Positions 28,372 to 39,787 of a DNA stretch of 64,000 nucleotides are shown in pieces. This stretch comes from Cupriavidus respiraculi (GTDB taxonomy: Bacteria; Pseudomonadota; Gammaproteobacteria; Burkholderiales; Burkholderiaceae): positions 310,001 to 374,000 of the forward strand of contig NZ_CAJZAH010000002.1 in NCBI RefSeq assembly GCF_914271545.1. Reading direction: 5' to 3'. Each line of letters begins with the position of its first letter. The stretch's first letter is position 1. The position numbers and the translations under genes were made by a program. The notes under the pieces are model-generated. The model saw nothing but the letters and a program-made list of their open reading frames with translations, was not told the origin of the DNA and did not search any database.

Positions 28372-29181
28372 CTACGGCTGCAGCCAGATCAGGCTGGCCA
28401 TGCGCCCCGTGGTGCCATCGCGCCGGTACGAATAGAACGATTCGGCCTCGGCCACGGTGCAGCGGTCGCCGCCGAAGACCTGCGTGCAGCCCGCACGGGC
28501 AAGGCGCGTGATGGCCAGCCGATAGATATCGGCGAGGTACTTACCTTTCGCGCCCGCGCGGAAGGCGAGCTCCACGGCCTCGCGTTCGCCTGGCAACGCC
28601 GCTTCGAGAAATGCCGCCCTTACTTCGGCGCCGACTTCGAAGGCGTCGGGACCGATGGCCGGTCCCAGCCAGGCCAGCCACTCACTGCCATTCCCGCCCG
28701 CGGCATGGACGGGCTGGCTCATGCGGTCCAGGGTGGCTTCGATCACGCCGGCGCACAGGCCGCGCCAGCCGGCATGCGCGACGCCGACCACGGTGCCGGC
28801 CCGGTCGCACAGCAAGACAGGCAGGCAGTCGGCCGTCATGACCGCGCAGACCTGCCCCGCCGCGCAGGCGATGCTGGCGTCCGCGCGCGGCGCGTCCCCA
28901 GCGGGAGCCGCACCGCCCGTATCCGCGGTGACCACCGCGCAGCCATGCACCTGCTCCAGCCACCGCGGCGACGATGGCAGCGCCTCGGCAAGCCGTGCAC
29001 GATTGCTCGCCACCGCTTGCGCGTCGTCGCCCACATGCGTGCCGAGATTCAGGCCGCCGGGCCGTCCACCGGCGAGTCCATAGGGGCCGCCGCTGACGCC
29101 GCCCTGCCGCGTGGTCGACAACGCCCGCACCCGTGCGGGCGCCGGCCACGAAGGAACGATCCAGGCCGGATCAGCGTGCAT
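28372..29181 (-). CDS. pgeF: peptidoglycan editing factor / purine nucleoside phosphorylase (YfiH/LACC1 family)
   Basis: A 269-residue multicopper-polyphenol-oxidase-fold protein. The zinc-site residues of the family are visible: H79 (EQVHGC), C119 ([11 protein letters not shown]) and H136 (VAHAGWRG). Homologues have been reported as purine nucleoside phosphorylases/adenosine deaminases and as a factor that corrects mis-incorporated residues in peptidoglycan precursors. The ATG at 29181 overlaps the rluD stop by 11 bases, the standard rluD-pgeF arrangement that continues from the divergent bamD. Confidence 0.88.
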   Translation of the reverse strand: MHADPAWIVPSWPAPARVRALSTTRQGGVSGGPYGLAGGRPGGLNLGTHVGDDAQAVASNRARLAEALPSSPRWLEQVHGCAVVTADTGGAAPAGDAPRADASIACAAGQVCAVMTADCLPVLLCDRAGTVVGVAHAGWRGLCAGVIEATLDRMSQPVHAAGGNGSEWLAWLGPAIGPDAFEVGAEVRAAFLEAALPGEREAVELAFRAGAKGKYLADIYRLAITRLARAGCTQVFGGDRCTVAEAESFYSYRRDGTTGRMASLIWLQP

Positions 29182-30361
29182 CGGCGTCCTCCCCGTCGTC
29201 CCATTCCTCGTCGTCCCAGTCGTCTTCGTCGTCCGGCTCGGGCTCGCGATCGAAGTCGAGCGCGTCGATGAGCGCTTGCAGATCGGCCGGCGGCGGCGCC
29301 TCCCACGACAGGCTCTTGCCGCTGACCGGATGCACCAGGCCCAGCCGATAGGCATGCAGCGCCTGGCGCTCGAACGGCACCGGCAGCGGCGCCTTGATCG
29401 CAGGGCGCTGGCCGCGCCGGGTAGCGCGGTGGTAGACCGGGTCGCCCAGCAGCGGATGGCCGATGGACTCGAAGTGCACGCGGATCTGGTGAGTGCGCCC
29501 GGTCTCGAGCTGGCACATCACCATCGACACGCTGCCGCGCCCGAGCGGCACCACGCCCAGCGTGCGGAAATGCGTGCGCGAGGGCTTGCCGCTGGACGTA
29601 TTGACGATGGCCATGCGCGTGCGCTCGCGCGGGTCGCGGCCGATCGGGGCATCGATGGTGCCTTCGTCCGGCGTCTCGCCCCAGACCAGCGCCAGATAGG
29701 TGCGCTTGACCGTGCGGGCCTGCAGCTGGCGAACCAGGTCGGTCTGCGCGGTCAGCGTGCGGGCCACGACCATCAGCCCCGAGGTCTCCTTGTCCAGCCG
29801 ATGGACGATGCCGGCACGCGGCAGCGCGGCCGCCGCGGGATAGCGGTGCAGCAGCCCGTTGAGCACGGTGCCGCCCCAGTTGCCGGCCGCGGGATGGACG
29901 ACCAGCCCGGCCGGCTTGTCGATCACCAGCAGCGCCGCGTCCTCGTGGATGACTTCCAGCGGCACGGGCTCCGGCGCGAACGCCAGCGATTCGGGCTCGG
30001 CCTGCGGCTGCACCTCGATCCGCTCGCCCATCTGCACCGCATCGCGGGCGCGGCGGACCTCGCCGTCCACGCGTACCGCGCCGCTCTCGATCCACTGCTG
30101 CAGGCGGCTTCGGGAGAATTCGCTCAGGACCCGCGCGAGCAGCTTGTCCAGGCGCTCTCCGTGGGAGGCGCTGTCGACTTCCAGCACCACGGGAACCATG
30201 TCATGGGGAACGGCTGGCGTGGCGACCTCGTCCACGAGCTCGTCGAATTCGTCGATATCCGCCTGAACGGGCGCCTGGCGCGCGGCCTCGCGTGCGATGC
30301 CCCGGGTAGAGGGGTCGGCCGCGGGATTTGGTGGGCTATAATGCTTGACGCTATTTTTCAT
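29171..30361 (-). CDS. rluD: 23S rRNA pseudouridine(1911/1915/1917) synthase
   Basis: A 396-residue RluA-family synthase with an S4 RNA-binding domain (~68-120) and the catalytic domain. The catalytic aspartate is D190 in [12 protein letters not shown]. It isomerises uridines in helix 69 of 23S rRNA. Two oddities are visible: a ~55-residue N-terminal extension before the S4 domain and an extremely acidic C-terminal tail (last ~25 residues mostly D/E/W). I chose the ATG at 30361; other in-frame ATGs upstream at 30379 and 30535 run into or past the bamD 5' end. It is divergent from bamD. Confidence 0.9.
   Translation of the reverse strand: MKNSVKHYSPPNPAADPSTRGIAREAARQAPVQADIDEFDELVDEVATPAVPHDMVPVVLEVDSASHGERLDKLLARVLSEFSRSRLQQWIESGAVRVDGEVRRARDAVQMGERIEVQPQAEPESLAFAPEPVPLEVIHEDAALLVIDKPAGLVVHPAAGNWGGTVLNGLLHRYPAAAALPRAGIVHRLDKETSGLMVVARTLTAQTDLVRQLQARTVKRTYLALVWGETPDEGTIDAPIGRDPRERTRMAIVNTSSGKPSRTHFRTLGVVPLGRGSVSMVMCQLETGRTHQIRVHFESIGHPLLGDPVYHRATRRGQRPAIKAPLPVPFERQALHAYRLGLVHPVSGKSLSWEAPPPADLQALIDALDFDREPEPDDEDDWDDEEWDDGEDADAR
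30337..30342 (+). promoter_or_regulatory. -10 box of bamD
   Basis: A perfect TATAAT lies 35 bases before the bamD ATG at 30378. No good -35 is seen. If rluD starts at 30361, this promoter lies inside the first codons of rluD on the other strand. Confidence 0.5.
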
Positions 30362-30377
30362 CCGGATTACGTTGCCC

Positions 30378-31208
30378 ATGCAATCGATGAGCATGAAGCG
30401 CGCTGATTGGCGCGCAAGAGTTGGAGCGATTCTGCTCGCGGGCGGCTGCCTCATGCTGTCGGCATGCGGCCTGCTGTCAGAACAACCCGACGAGACCGCG
30501 GGCTGGTCGGCGAACAAATTATATTCGGAAGCCAAGGATGCCCTGGACGGGGGCGACTATACCCGGGCCGTGAAGCTGTACGAAAAGCTCGAGGGCCGCT
30601 ACCCCTTCGGCCGCTTCGCCCAGCAGGCGCAGATCGACAGCGCCTACGCCAGCTACAAGGACGGCGAGACCGCCGCGGCGCTTGCCTCGGTCGACCGCTT
30701 CATCCAGTTGCACCCGAATCACCCCAATGTCGATTACGCCTACTACCTGAAGGGGCTGATCAACTTCAACGACAACCTGGGCTGGCTCGGCCGCTTTTCC
30801 GGCCAGGATCTGAGCGAGCGCGACCCGAAGGCAGCCCGCGCCGCCTACGACGCGTTCAACACGCTGGTGACCCGCTACCCGGACAGCAAGTACACCCCGG
30901 ACGCCACCGCCCGCATGCAGTACATCGTCAACTCGCTGGCCCTGCACGAGGTCCACGCGGCGCGCTACTACTACCGCCGCGGTGCCTACCTGGCCGCGGT
31001 GAACCGCGCACAGCAGGCGCTGAAGGACTATGACGGCGCGCCGGCCAACGAGGAAGCGCTGTACATCATGATCCGCTCGTACGACGCGCTCGGCATGAAG
31101 GACCTGCGCGACGATACCGCCCGCGTGATGGAGAAGAACTTCCCGGACAGCGACTTCGTCAAGTACGGCGCCCGCCGGAAGGAAAAGGCGTGGTGGAACG
31201 TATTCTGA
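30378..31208 (+). CDS. bamD: outer membrane assembly lipoprotein BamD
   Basis: A 276-residue lipoprotein with a lipobox LSAC (C30) after a hydrophobic signal segment, then TPR-like helical repeats covering most of the protein ([30 protein letters not shown] onward). BamD is an essential part of the BAM complex that inserts outer-membrane beta-barrels. The ends of the family are clear (KEKAWWNVF). The start may be 30378, 30387 or 30393, all ATG in frame, differing only in the cytoplasmic n-region. It is divergent from rluD and followed by a strong terminator. Confidence 0.93.
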   Translation: MQSMSMKRADWRARVGAILLAGGCLMLSACGLLSEQPDETAGWSANKLYSEAKDALDGGDYTRAVKLYEKLEGRYPFGRFAQQAQIDSAYASYKDGETAAALASVDRFIQLHPNHPNVDYAYYLKGLINFNDNLGWLGRFSGQDLSERDPKAARAAYDAFNTLVTRYPDSKYTPDATARMQYIVNSLALHEVHAARYYYRRGAYLAAVNRAQQALKDYDGAPANEEALYIMIRSYDALGMKDLRDDTARVMEKNFPDSDFVKYGARRKEKAWWNVF

Positions 31209-31245
31209 TGTGCGCCGGCTGCCGGATTCTCCCCGGCGCCTGACA

Positions 31246-31277
31246 AGCAAAAAGCCCGACTTCGGTCGGGCTTTTTG
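31246..31277. terminator. strong bidirectional terminator between bamD and the helicase gene
   Basis: GCAAAAAGCCCGAC (31246-31259) pairs perfectly with GTCGGGCTTTTTGC (31264-31277) around a TTCG tetraloop. The stem carries A and T runs on opposite sides, so it can act on both strands between two convergent genes. Confidence 0.9.
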
Positions 31278-31309
31278 CTTCTCGCCTGCGGCCGCATGGC
31301 CTGCGGCGC

Positions 31310-33583
31310 TTATTCCGCCTCGGGCTCCCCTGCGGACGCTGGCGCCGGAGTGGCGCCGCCATTCAACTCCCGCAGGAACGACACCACCGTTTCGGCCTCG
31401 CGCGTCCGCTTGAACGGCGGCAGGCTCTGCCAGATCTGGCGGCCATAAGGCTTTTCCACCAGCCGCGTATCGCAAATCACCAGCACGCCACGGTCCGTCT
31501 CGGAGCGGATCAGGCGCCCCGCGCCCTGCTTCAGCGTGATCACGGCGTGCGGCAGCTGGTGCACGGCGAACGGGCTCAGGCCCTTTTTCTGCAGCACCTC
31601 CATGCGCGCGGCCAGCACGGGGTCGTCGGGCGGGGCGAACGGCAGTTTGTCGATGATGACCAGGGACAGCGCCTCCCCGCGCACGTCCACCCCCTCCCAG
31701 AAGCTCTGGCTGCCCACCAGCACCGCGTTGCCCAACTGGCGGAAGCGGTCCAGCAGCTCGGTGCGGCTGGCCTGCCCCTGCACCAGCAGGGGCAGCTCCA
31801 GAGCCCGCTCGGCGAAGGCGTCATAGAGCATATCCGCCGCGCGCTGCACCGCGCGCAGCGTGGTGCAAAGCACGAACGCGCGGCCGCCCGCCGCCTCGAT
31901 CAGCGGCAGCGCGGTCTCGACCACGGCCTCGGTGAACTGCGGCGACTGCGGGGCCGGCAGATCGCGCGGCACATAGAGCAGGCCTTGGTTCGCATAGTCG
32001 AACGGGCTGGGCAGCGACAGCGAACGGTCCTTGTCCAGCCCGAGCTGCGCGGCGTAGTGCGCGAAATTGCCCTTGACCGACAAGGTGGCCGAGGTGAATA
32101 CCCAGGCGCGCGGGTGGCCGGCGCGCTGGCGCGAGAAGATGGGGGCGATGGAAAGCGGCGTCCTGTGCAGCTGCACGGTATGCGAGAACACCTCGACCCA
32201 GCGCACGGTCTCGGCCACCGCGGGTGCGGCGGCGGCGGCCGTGGCGCTCTGCCCGGCGTCATCGCCGGCCCCGCCATCGGCGCCCACCAGGTCGTCGGGC
32301 ACGGGTTCGGGCGCCGCCGTATCGGTGCGCCAGGCGGCAAGGCGCTGCTCGATCTCGACGGCGCGGCGATGGCACTGCTCCAGCGATTCCGCGCGTTCGG
32401 CCTGCGTTTCGAGCAACGCCACGAAGTCGCCCAGCGCCTTGTCCACGGCTTCGAGCGTCTCGAAGAACGGCTCGCGGATGCGCTTGTCGGCCTCGATCTG
32501 GCTGACGGCGAGCCGCACGTTTTCCTTGCCGAAGGCCAGGCGCAGATCGCGCGCGGCGCGCTCCAGCGGCGCCGCGATGCCGACCCAGTCGGCGGCATCG
32601 CGCGCATGCGACAGGCCTTCGGCGACGGTATCGCGCGCCAGTTCGAGCAACTGGCTGGTGGAGAGGCTGTCGCCGAAGAACAGCGTCGCGGTATCGGGAA
32701 GCTGGTGGGCCTCGTCGAAGATCACGGTGTTGGCGGCCGGCAGCAGTTCCGCCATGCCGGTATCGCGCAGCACCACGTCGGCGAAGAACAGGTGATGGTT
32801 GACCACCACCAGGTCGGCCTGCTGCGCTTCCTTGCGCGCGCGCATCACGAAGCAGTCCTTGTAGTGCGGGCATTCCGCGCCGAGGCAGTTGTCCCGCGTC
32901 GAGGTCACCAGTTGCCAGACCGGCGCGTTTTCCGGCACGGCCGACAGCTCGGCCTTGTCGCCCGACGTGGTGACCTTGGCGAAGCGCTGGATATCGCGCA
33001 GCCACGCCGCGTCCTGGCGCGACGCCAGGCGGGCGTTCACCTGCGCGCGTTCGAGGTGGTAGTGGCAGACGTAGTTGGCGCGGCCCTTGAGCAGCGCCAC
33101 CGAGACCGGCACGTTGAGCGCCTTGCGCACGGTCGGGATGTCGCGCAGATAGAGCTGGTCCTGCAGGTTCTTGGTGCCGGTGGACAGGATCACCTTGCCG
33201 CCCCACAGCATCGCCGGTACCAGGTACGCGAAGGTCTTGCCGGTGCCGGTGCCCGCCTCGACGATCACCGTGTCGTTGTGCTCGATCGCACCGGACACCG
33301 CCTCGGCCATGCGCGCCTGCGCGTCGCGCGGGCGGTAGCCGGGAATGCCCTGCGCCAGCGTGCCGCTCGGGGCGAAGATCTTCGCGAGCTCGGCGGCATG
33401 GGCCGCCACGGTCGCCGCCGCGTCGGCGGATACGGGCGGCCGCACGGGCCCGGCCGCGCCGGCCGTCGGAGCCGCCGGGGCCGGCGCACTGGCGGGTGGC
33501 GCCGCGTCGGCGTCATGGGTGGCGCCGGTCGCGGCGGAAGTGAGTTCGGAGTCGGACAAGGGGGACTTTGTTGCGGACCGCAT
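31310..33583 (-). CDS. ATP-dependent DNA helicase, DinG/YoaA family
   Basis: A 757-residue XPD-like superfamily 2 helicase. Walker A is EAGTGTGKT (K116) and the DEAH box is at 290-293. Four cysteines (C173, C233, C238, C244) sit between them at the spacing of the 4Fe-4S domain found in DinG, YoaA and XPD. The C terminus has the motif V/VI region [18 protein letters not shown]. The first ~60 residues are Ala/Pro-rich and look disordered. The absence of extra nuclease domains and the overall layout fit YoaA slightly better than DinG. Probable role is unwinding of damaged or stalled DNA structures. Confidence 0.88.
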   Translation of the reverse strand: MRSATKSPLSDSELTSAATGATHDADAAPPASAPAPAAPTAGAAGPVRPPVSADAAATVAAHAAELAKIFAPSGTLAQGIPGYRPRDAQARMAEAVSGAIEHNDTVIVEAGTGTGKTFAYLVPAMLWGGKVILSTGTKNLQDQLYLRDIPTVRKALNVPVSVALLKGRANYVCHYHLERAQVNARLASRQDAAWLRDIQRFAKVTTSGDKAELSAVPENAPVWQLVTSTRDNCLGAECPHYKDCFVMRARKEAQQADLVVVNHHLFFADVVLRDTGMAELLPAANTVIFDEAHQLPDTATLFFGDSLSTSQLLELARDTVAEGLSHARDAADWVGIAAPLERAARDLRLAFGKENVRLAVSQIEADKRIREPFFETLEAVDKALGDFVALLETQAERAESLEQCHRRAVEIEQRLAAWRTDTAAPEPVPDDLVGADGGAGDDAGQSATAAAAAPAVAETVRWVEVFSHTVQLHRTPLSIAPIFSRQRAGHPRAWVFTSATLSVKGNFAHYAAQLGLDKDRSLSLPSPFDYANQGLLYVPRDLPAPQSPQFTEAVVETALPLIEAAGGRAFVLCTTLRAVQRAADMLYDAFAERALELPLLVQGQASRTELLDRFRQLGNAVLVGSQSFWEGVDVRGEALSLVIIDKLPFAPPDDPVLAARMEVLQKKGLSPFAVHQLPHAVITLKQGAGRLIRSETDRGVLVICDTRLVEKPYGRQIWQSLPPFKRTREAETVVSFLRELNGGATPAPASAGEPEAE

Positions 33584-33658
33584 CGGGGCGGCCCGGGCGC
33601 TTGCGCGCTAAGGTGTAACGAACGAAGTGGGCGGTCCCGGGGCGGCGGGACGCGCGGC

Positions 33659-33862
33659 TCAGGCCGGCACGTCGGGCTCGACCTGCAGTTGCAGCAGCGT
33701 GATGGCGTCCTTGAGCTTGAGCCGGCGCTTCTTCAGCCGACGCAATTGCAGCTCGTCATGGGTGGGATCGGCCGACATGCGGTCGATCAGATAGTCCATG
33801 TCGCGGTGCTCGATCTGCAGTTCGATGATCTGCCGCTCCAGCGTATTCAAATTGTCATCCAT
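33659..33862 (-). CDS. YdcH/DUF465-family small helical protein
   Basis: A 67-residue, highly charged, helical-hairpin protein ([38 protein letters not shown]). The [15 protein letters not shown] segment is the hallmark of the YdcH/DUF465 family, whose function is unknown. It lies 75 bases upstream of the helicase gene and 39 bases downstream of a hypothetical gene in the same orientation, so the three may be co-transcribed. Confidence 0.8.
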   Translation of the reverse strand: MDDNLNTLERQIIELQIEHRDMDYLIDRMSADPTHDELQLRRLKKRRLKLKDAITLLQLQVEPDVPA

Positions 33863-33901
33863 AGGCCTTCCTCCATGGCCGTGCGCCCGGCGTTGCGGCG
33901 C

Positions 33902-34732
33902 TCAGAAGCCAAAGGGACGCGGCGACGAAGCCGAACCCTGGTTCTTCTCCTGCGCCTTGGCCTTGCGCTCCTCGACCGCCTTGCGGCGCTCCTCGGCTTC
34001 GCGTTGCTTGGCCTCGAATGCCCTGGCGTTCTCTTCGCGCTGCCGGGCCTGCTGCGCGCCCTGCTCCTGGGCCTGCCGCTTGCGCGCCTCGAACTCCGCC
34101 TGCTTCTGGTCGTATGCCGCCGCGTTCGCGGCGCGCTGCGGGGCGTCTGCCTGGCGCTGCGCATCGCGCAGCTGCTGCTCCTGCTGCTTGCGCTCGAACG
34201 CCTCGCGATTGGCCTGCTCCTCGGCCGCGCGCGTGGGCTGGCTGGCCTCGTACTCAGCGCGGCGGATGGCCTGCTCGCGGTCGCGGGTCTCGGCGCGGAA
34301 CGCCCGTTCGGCATCGCCGACCTCGAGCTCGCGCTTGCGCAGCGTCGCCAGTTCGGCGCGCTGGATTTCCTTGGCGTCGTCGATGCAGCTGGTGACGAAG
34401 AACTTGCTGTAGCACGCGCGCTCGGCCACCGCGAAGCGGTAGTTGGTCCACGCGCGCGAATCCCGGATGGCCTTGCGCTCGGCCTCGAAGTCGCGCCCTT
34501 CGCCGGCGGCAGCGGCCAGGGGCGCGGCGGGCGCATCGCCCGGGGGCGCGGAGGCCTGGGCATGGGCCGGTGGAAGCGCGAGCAGCGCCAGCGCCATGGC
34601 GGCCGCCATCGCTACCACGCCCGCCAGGGCGCGCCGCGGGCGCTGGCCGGAGACCGGCGAAACCACGCCGGACACGGCGCGCGGGGGCGAAAAAGTGGCC
34701 GCGGCGGCGGCCTGGTGGGGCTGGGCGATCAT
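33902..34732 (-). CDS. exported or membrane-anchored coiled-coil protein of unknown function
   Basis: A 276-residue protein. Residues ~36-58 are hydrophobic and end in PAHAQA, which fits a signal peptide with a long n-region or a start at a later in-frame Met (~residue 42). Then comes an Ala-rich linker, a short region with two cysteines ([21 protein letters not shown], split by nine residues, possibly a disulfide) and ~150 residues of Glu/Gln/Arg/Ala-rich sequence that should form a long coiled coil. No family recognised. It is divergent from tex. Confidence 0.7.
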   Translation of the reverse strand: MIAQPHQAAAAATFSPPRAVSGVVSPVSGQRPRRALAGVVAMAAAMALALLALPPAHAQASAPPGDAPAAPLAAAAGEGRDFEAERKAIRDSRAWTNYRFAVAERACYSKFFVTSCIDDAKEIQRAELATLRKRELEVGDAERAFRAETRDREQAIRRAEYEASQPTRAAEEQANREAFERKQQEQQLRDAQRQADAPQRAANAAAYDQKQAEFEARKRQAQEQGAQQARQREENARAFEAKQREAEERRKAVEERKAKAQEKNQGSASSPRPFGF

Positions 34733-34849
34733 GGCGCGATTCTAGCACTCGGGCATGGGCGCCGCCCCGCATGGCCGGCGGATCGTTGCCGATTTGGCGG
34801 GGCTGGCGCTTGTGGCAAAATGCCCCGCTTTCGACCGACCGTTTCCCCG

Positions 34850-37204
<2,355 letters not shown>

Positions 37205-37225
37205 CGCGTCGGCGCCCAATGGCCG

Positions 37226-37260
37226 AAGGGCTGAGTCCTGCTCTCGCAGGCTCAGCCCTT
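37226..37260. terminator. terminator between tex and the convergent hydroxylase gene
   Basis: AAGGGCTGAG (37226-37235) pairs with CTCAGCCCTT (37251-37260), and CCTGC/GCAGG pair inside, giving one long hairpin followed by CTTGCTTT. It can serve both convergent genes. Confidence 0.75.
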
Positions 37261-37281
37261 CTTGCTTTCGGAACGGCGCGC

Positions 37282-38088
37282 TCAGGCCGCCATCGCGCGC
37301 CGCTCGTCGTCGGTCAGTTCCGGGCCATCGAGCGTGACGCGCGAATGGTCGTGGCGGAACTTGTTGATGATGGGCTTGAGCTCGTCCTTGACATGAGCCT
37401 CGCTATAGCCGTTGAACAGATGTCCCAGCAGGCCGCGGCGCAGGTCGCTGGTGCCCATGAACCAGTCCGCGATCGGGAACGTCAGGTTCATGTTGTACTT
37501 CATCATGATGCCCATGTTGTGGTGCGCGGTGTGATGGCGGCGGATGGTGTTGATGAAGGGCACGTTGCGCACGAACCAGTTGTCGTGCACGTGGCAGCAG
37601 TAGTGGAAGGTCTCGTAGACCAGGTACTGCGCCACCATGGTCATGAATACGATATAGCCGGCATTGGCATTGAAGATCACCGAAGCCAGGTAGCCGAGCG
37701 CCCCGCCCCCCACGCCGAGCGTGGCCAGCACGCGCCACGGAAAGAACACGATGCGGAATTCGCGCGTGGTGTCGATGGTCGGTTCCTCGTCGGTGAAGTA
37801 CTGGTGATGCTGGCGCGTATGGCGCTCGTAGATGGCGCGCAGCGCGAACACGTCGACCTTGCGGTGCATCACATACCGGTGCATGAACCACTCGACGAAA
37901 TTGCCGGCGAGGAACACCGGCAGCACCAGCGCCCACTCCCACGTCGGCGCCTGCAGACGGGTAATGGCGTAGTACAGCGCCGCGGCACCGACGCCGTAGA
38001 TCACGACGATATGCAGCAGGCCGTTGTAGAGCGGGCTGATGTCGGCCTTGTACTGTTCCCGGAATTTGCGCTGGCGTTCGGTCATCAT
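37282..38088 (-). CDS. membrane fatty acid hydroxylase / sterol desaturase superfamily protein
   Basis: A 268-residue integral membrane di-iron enzyme. Histidine clusters are complete: H70-RYVM-H75, H90-TRQ-H94-H95, H162/H166 and H185-H186-TA-H189-H190. About four hydrophobic spans (~23-41, 51-69, 117-137, 143-160) carry them. The superfamily hydroxylates or desaturates lipids and sterols; the substrate here is unknown. AGGAG precedes the ATG at 38088. Upstream is a palindrome shared with the MFS and hydrolase promoters, so it is probably part of the GntR-controlled catabolic group to its right. Confidence 0.87.
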   Translation of the reverse strand: MMTERQRKFREQYKADISPLYNGLLHIVVIYGVGAAALYYAITRLQAPTWEWALVLPVFLAGNFVEWFMHRYVMHRKVDVFALRAIYERHTRQHHQYFTDEEPTIDTTREFRIVFFPWRVLATLGVGGGALGYLASVIFNANAGYIVFMTMVAQYLVYETFHYCCHVHDNWFVRNVPFINTIRRHHTAHHNMGIMMKYNMNLTFPIADWFMGTSDLRRGLLGHLFNGYSEAHVKDELKPIINKFRHDHSRVTLDGPELTDDERRAMAA

Positions 38089-38118
38089 GGCGGTCTCCTG
38101 ATTCTTGGTGATACGTAA

Positions 38119-38130
38119 CTAATATATTAG
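38119..38130. promoter_or_regulatory. palindromic operator CTAATATATTAG, site 1
   Basis: A perfect 12-base palindrome, extended to 14 by flanking A and T (38118-38131), 30 bases upstream of the hydroxylase ATG. It has near-identical copies at 39676 and 41860. Likely operator for the GntR regulator at 42002. Confidence 0.75.
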
Positions 38131-38197
38131 TGGGATACAGCATGATGTCAAGGCACGATTTTGCCTTGGCGCGCCGCGCGCGCACCGCACGAAAGAG

Positions 38198-38225
38198 AAA
38201 GGCCCCTGGCAAGCCAGGGGCCTTT
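38198..38225 (-). terminator. terminator after the MFS transporter gene
   Basis: AAAGGCCCCTGGC (38198-38210) and GCCAGGGGCCTTT (38213-38225) are perfect arms with a tiny loop. On the minus strand the hairpin is followed by CTCTTTC. It lies 25 bases after the MFS stop. Confidence 0.8.
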
Positions 38226-38250
38226 CATCGTTGGCGGGGAGCCATGCGGG

Positions 38251-39630
38251 CTAGTGCGAGACCTCTTCCAGCGACTTGCCCTTGGTCTCTACGCCGAGTA
38301 CCAGCACCGCCACCGCCGCCACGCCGAACGACAGCGCGCCGAGCGTGAACACCCCGCCCTGCCCGGTGACCGGCAGCAGCACGCCGACCAGGAACGGCCC
38401 CGCGAGCGACCCGATGCGGCCGATCGACGACGCGAAGCCGGAGCCCGTGGCCCGGGAACGCGTCGGATACAGCTCGGGGGTGTAGGCATACAGCACGGAC
38501 CACATGCCGAACATGAAGAACTGCATGCAGAGCCCCGCCGCGATCAGCTGCTCCACGGGCAGGCGCAGCGCCGCGGCCTGTCCGTAGGCGTAAGCGGCGA
38601 CGGCGCTGCCGATCAGCATCAGCGCGCAGGTCGGCTTGCGCCCCCATTTCTCCAGCAGCCAGGCCGAGAACAGGAAGCCCGGGATGCCGGCCAGCGAGAT
38701 GTAGATGGTGTACAGCACCGACTTGGTGACCTCGTAACCGGCCTGCTGCAGCAGCGCGCCCAGCCATGAGGTCAGGCCGTAGTAGCCCAGCAGCGCGAAG
38801 AACCACACGGCCCACAGCATCACGGTGCGCTTGGCGTACGGCCCGTGCCACAGCTCGGAGAACAGCGCCTTGCGCGGGCGGCGCGCCGACACGGGGAAGT
38901 CGTCGGCCACCGGAGGCAGCGGGCGTCCGCTGGCGCGCTGCACCCGCTTCTCGATGTCCGCCATGATGGCGTCGGCCTCGTTGCGGCGACCCACCTCCTC
39001 GAGCCAGCGCGGGCTTTCGGGAACGCGCTGCCGCACCACGAACACGAAGACCGCGGGCACGGCCAGCGCGATGAACATGCCGCGCCAGCCGATATGCGGC
39101 AACAGCACGTAGGTCAGCGCGCCGGCGGCGATAAAGCCGATGGGCCAGAACCCTTCGAGGATCGCCACATACTTGCCCCGGCTCTTCGCCGGCACGATCT
39201 CGGAAACCATCGACAGGCCGATGGGAAACTCCATGCCCATGCCGAAGCCGAGCAGCACGCGATAGAGCATCAGCGCGGTCACGCTGTCCGCCAGCCCGCA
39301 CATGAGACTGCCCACGCCCCAGAAGATCATGCTGACCTGGAATACCGGCTTGCGTCCGAAGCGGTCGGCCAGCATGCCGGCGGAGGCGGCGCCCAGGAAC
39401 ATGCCGAGAAAGCTGGAACTGGCCAGCAGCCCCGCCTGCGCCGCCGTCAATCCGAACTCCGCCTTGATCGAGCCGAGCACGAACGTCATCAGGCCGAGAT
39501 CCATCGAATCGAAGAACCATGCGGTGGCGATGATGCCGAACAACGTGCGCTGATAGCCCGTCATGGGCAATCGTTCCAGCCGGGCTGCGATCCCGGCGTC
39601 CAGCCTGAGGCTGCCTGCCGACATATCCAT
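38251..39630 (-). CDS. MFS transporter, sugar/aromatic-acid porter type
   Basis: A 459-residue transporter with 12 predicted spans. The conserved loop 2-3 motif ADRFGRKP (88-95), the PESPRWLEE motif after TM6 and PELYPTRSRATG before TM11 place it in the MFS sugar/metabolite porter group that also includes aromatic acid uptake systems. Context with a hydrolase, dehydrogenase and hydroxylase under a shared operator suggests uptake of the compound they degrade. CAGGAGAC precedes the ATG at 39630. Substrate unknown. Confidence 0.9.
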   Translation of the reverse strand: MDMSAGSLRLDAGIAARLERLPMTGYQRTLFGIIATAWFFDSMDLGLMTFVLGSIKAEFGLTAAQAGLLASSSFLGMFLGAASAGMLADRFGRKPVFQVSMIFWGVGSLMCGLADSVTALMLYRVLLGFGMGMEFPIGLSMVSEIVPAKSRGKYVAILEGFWPIGFIAAGALTYVLLPHIGWRGMFIALAVPAVFVFVVRQRVPESPRWLEEVGRRNEADAIMADIEKRVQRASGRPLPPVADDFPVSARRPRKALFSELWHGPYAKRTVMLWAVWFFALLGYYGLTSWLGALLQQAGYEVTKSVLYTIYISLAGIPGFLFSAWLLEKWGRKPTCALMLIGSAVAAYAYGQAAALRLPVEQLIAAGLCMQFFMFGMWSVLYAYTPELYPTRSRATGSGFASSIGRIGSLAGPFLVGVLLPVTGQGGVFTLGALSFGVAAVAVLVLGVETKGKSLEEVSH

Positions 39631-39675
39631 GCTTGTCTCCTGTAAGGGTATGACGGCTTCCCTGTCGGCCGCTTG

Positions 39676-39687
39676 CTAATATGTTAG
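39676..39687. promoter_or_regulatory. palindromic operator CTAATATGTTAG, site 2
   Basis: One-base variant of the CTAATATATTAG palindrome, 45 bases upstream of the MFS transporter ATG. The flank TTG after it also matches site 3 (TTAGTTG). Confidence 0.72.
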
Positions 39688-39787
39688 TTGCATCGCAGAA
39701 GCATTCAAGTGATAAACATTACTCCCCGGGAAAACCCCGAAGATGCGATGCAGGGCCGAAGGCCCTGCCCCCTGCATCGCCTCCGGC

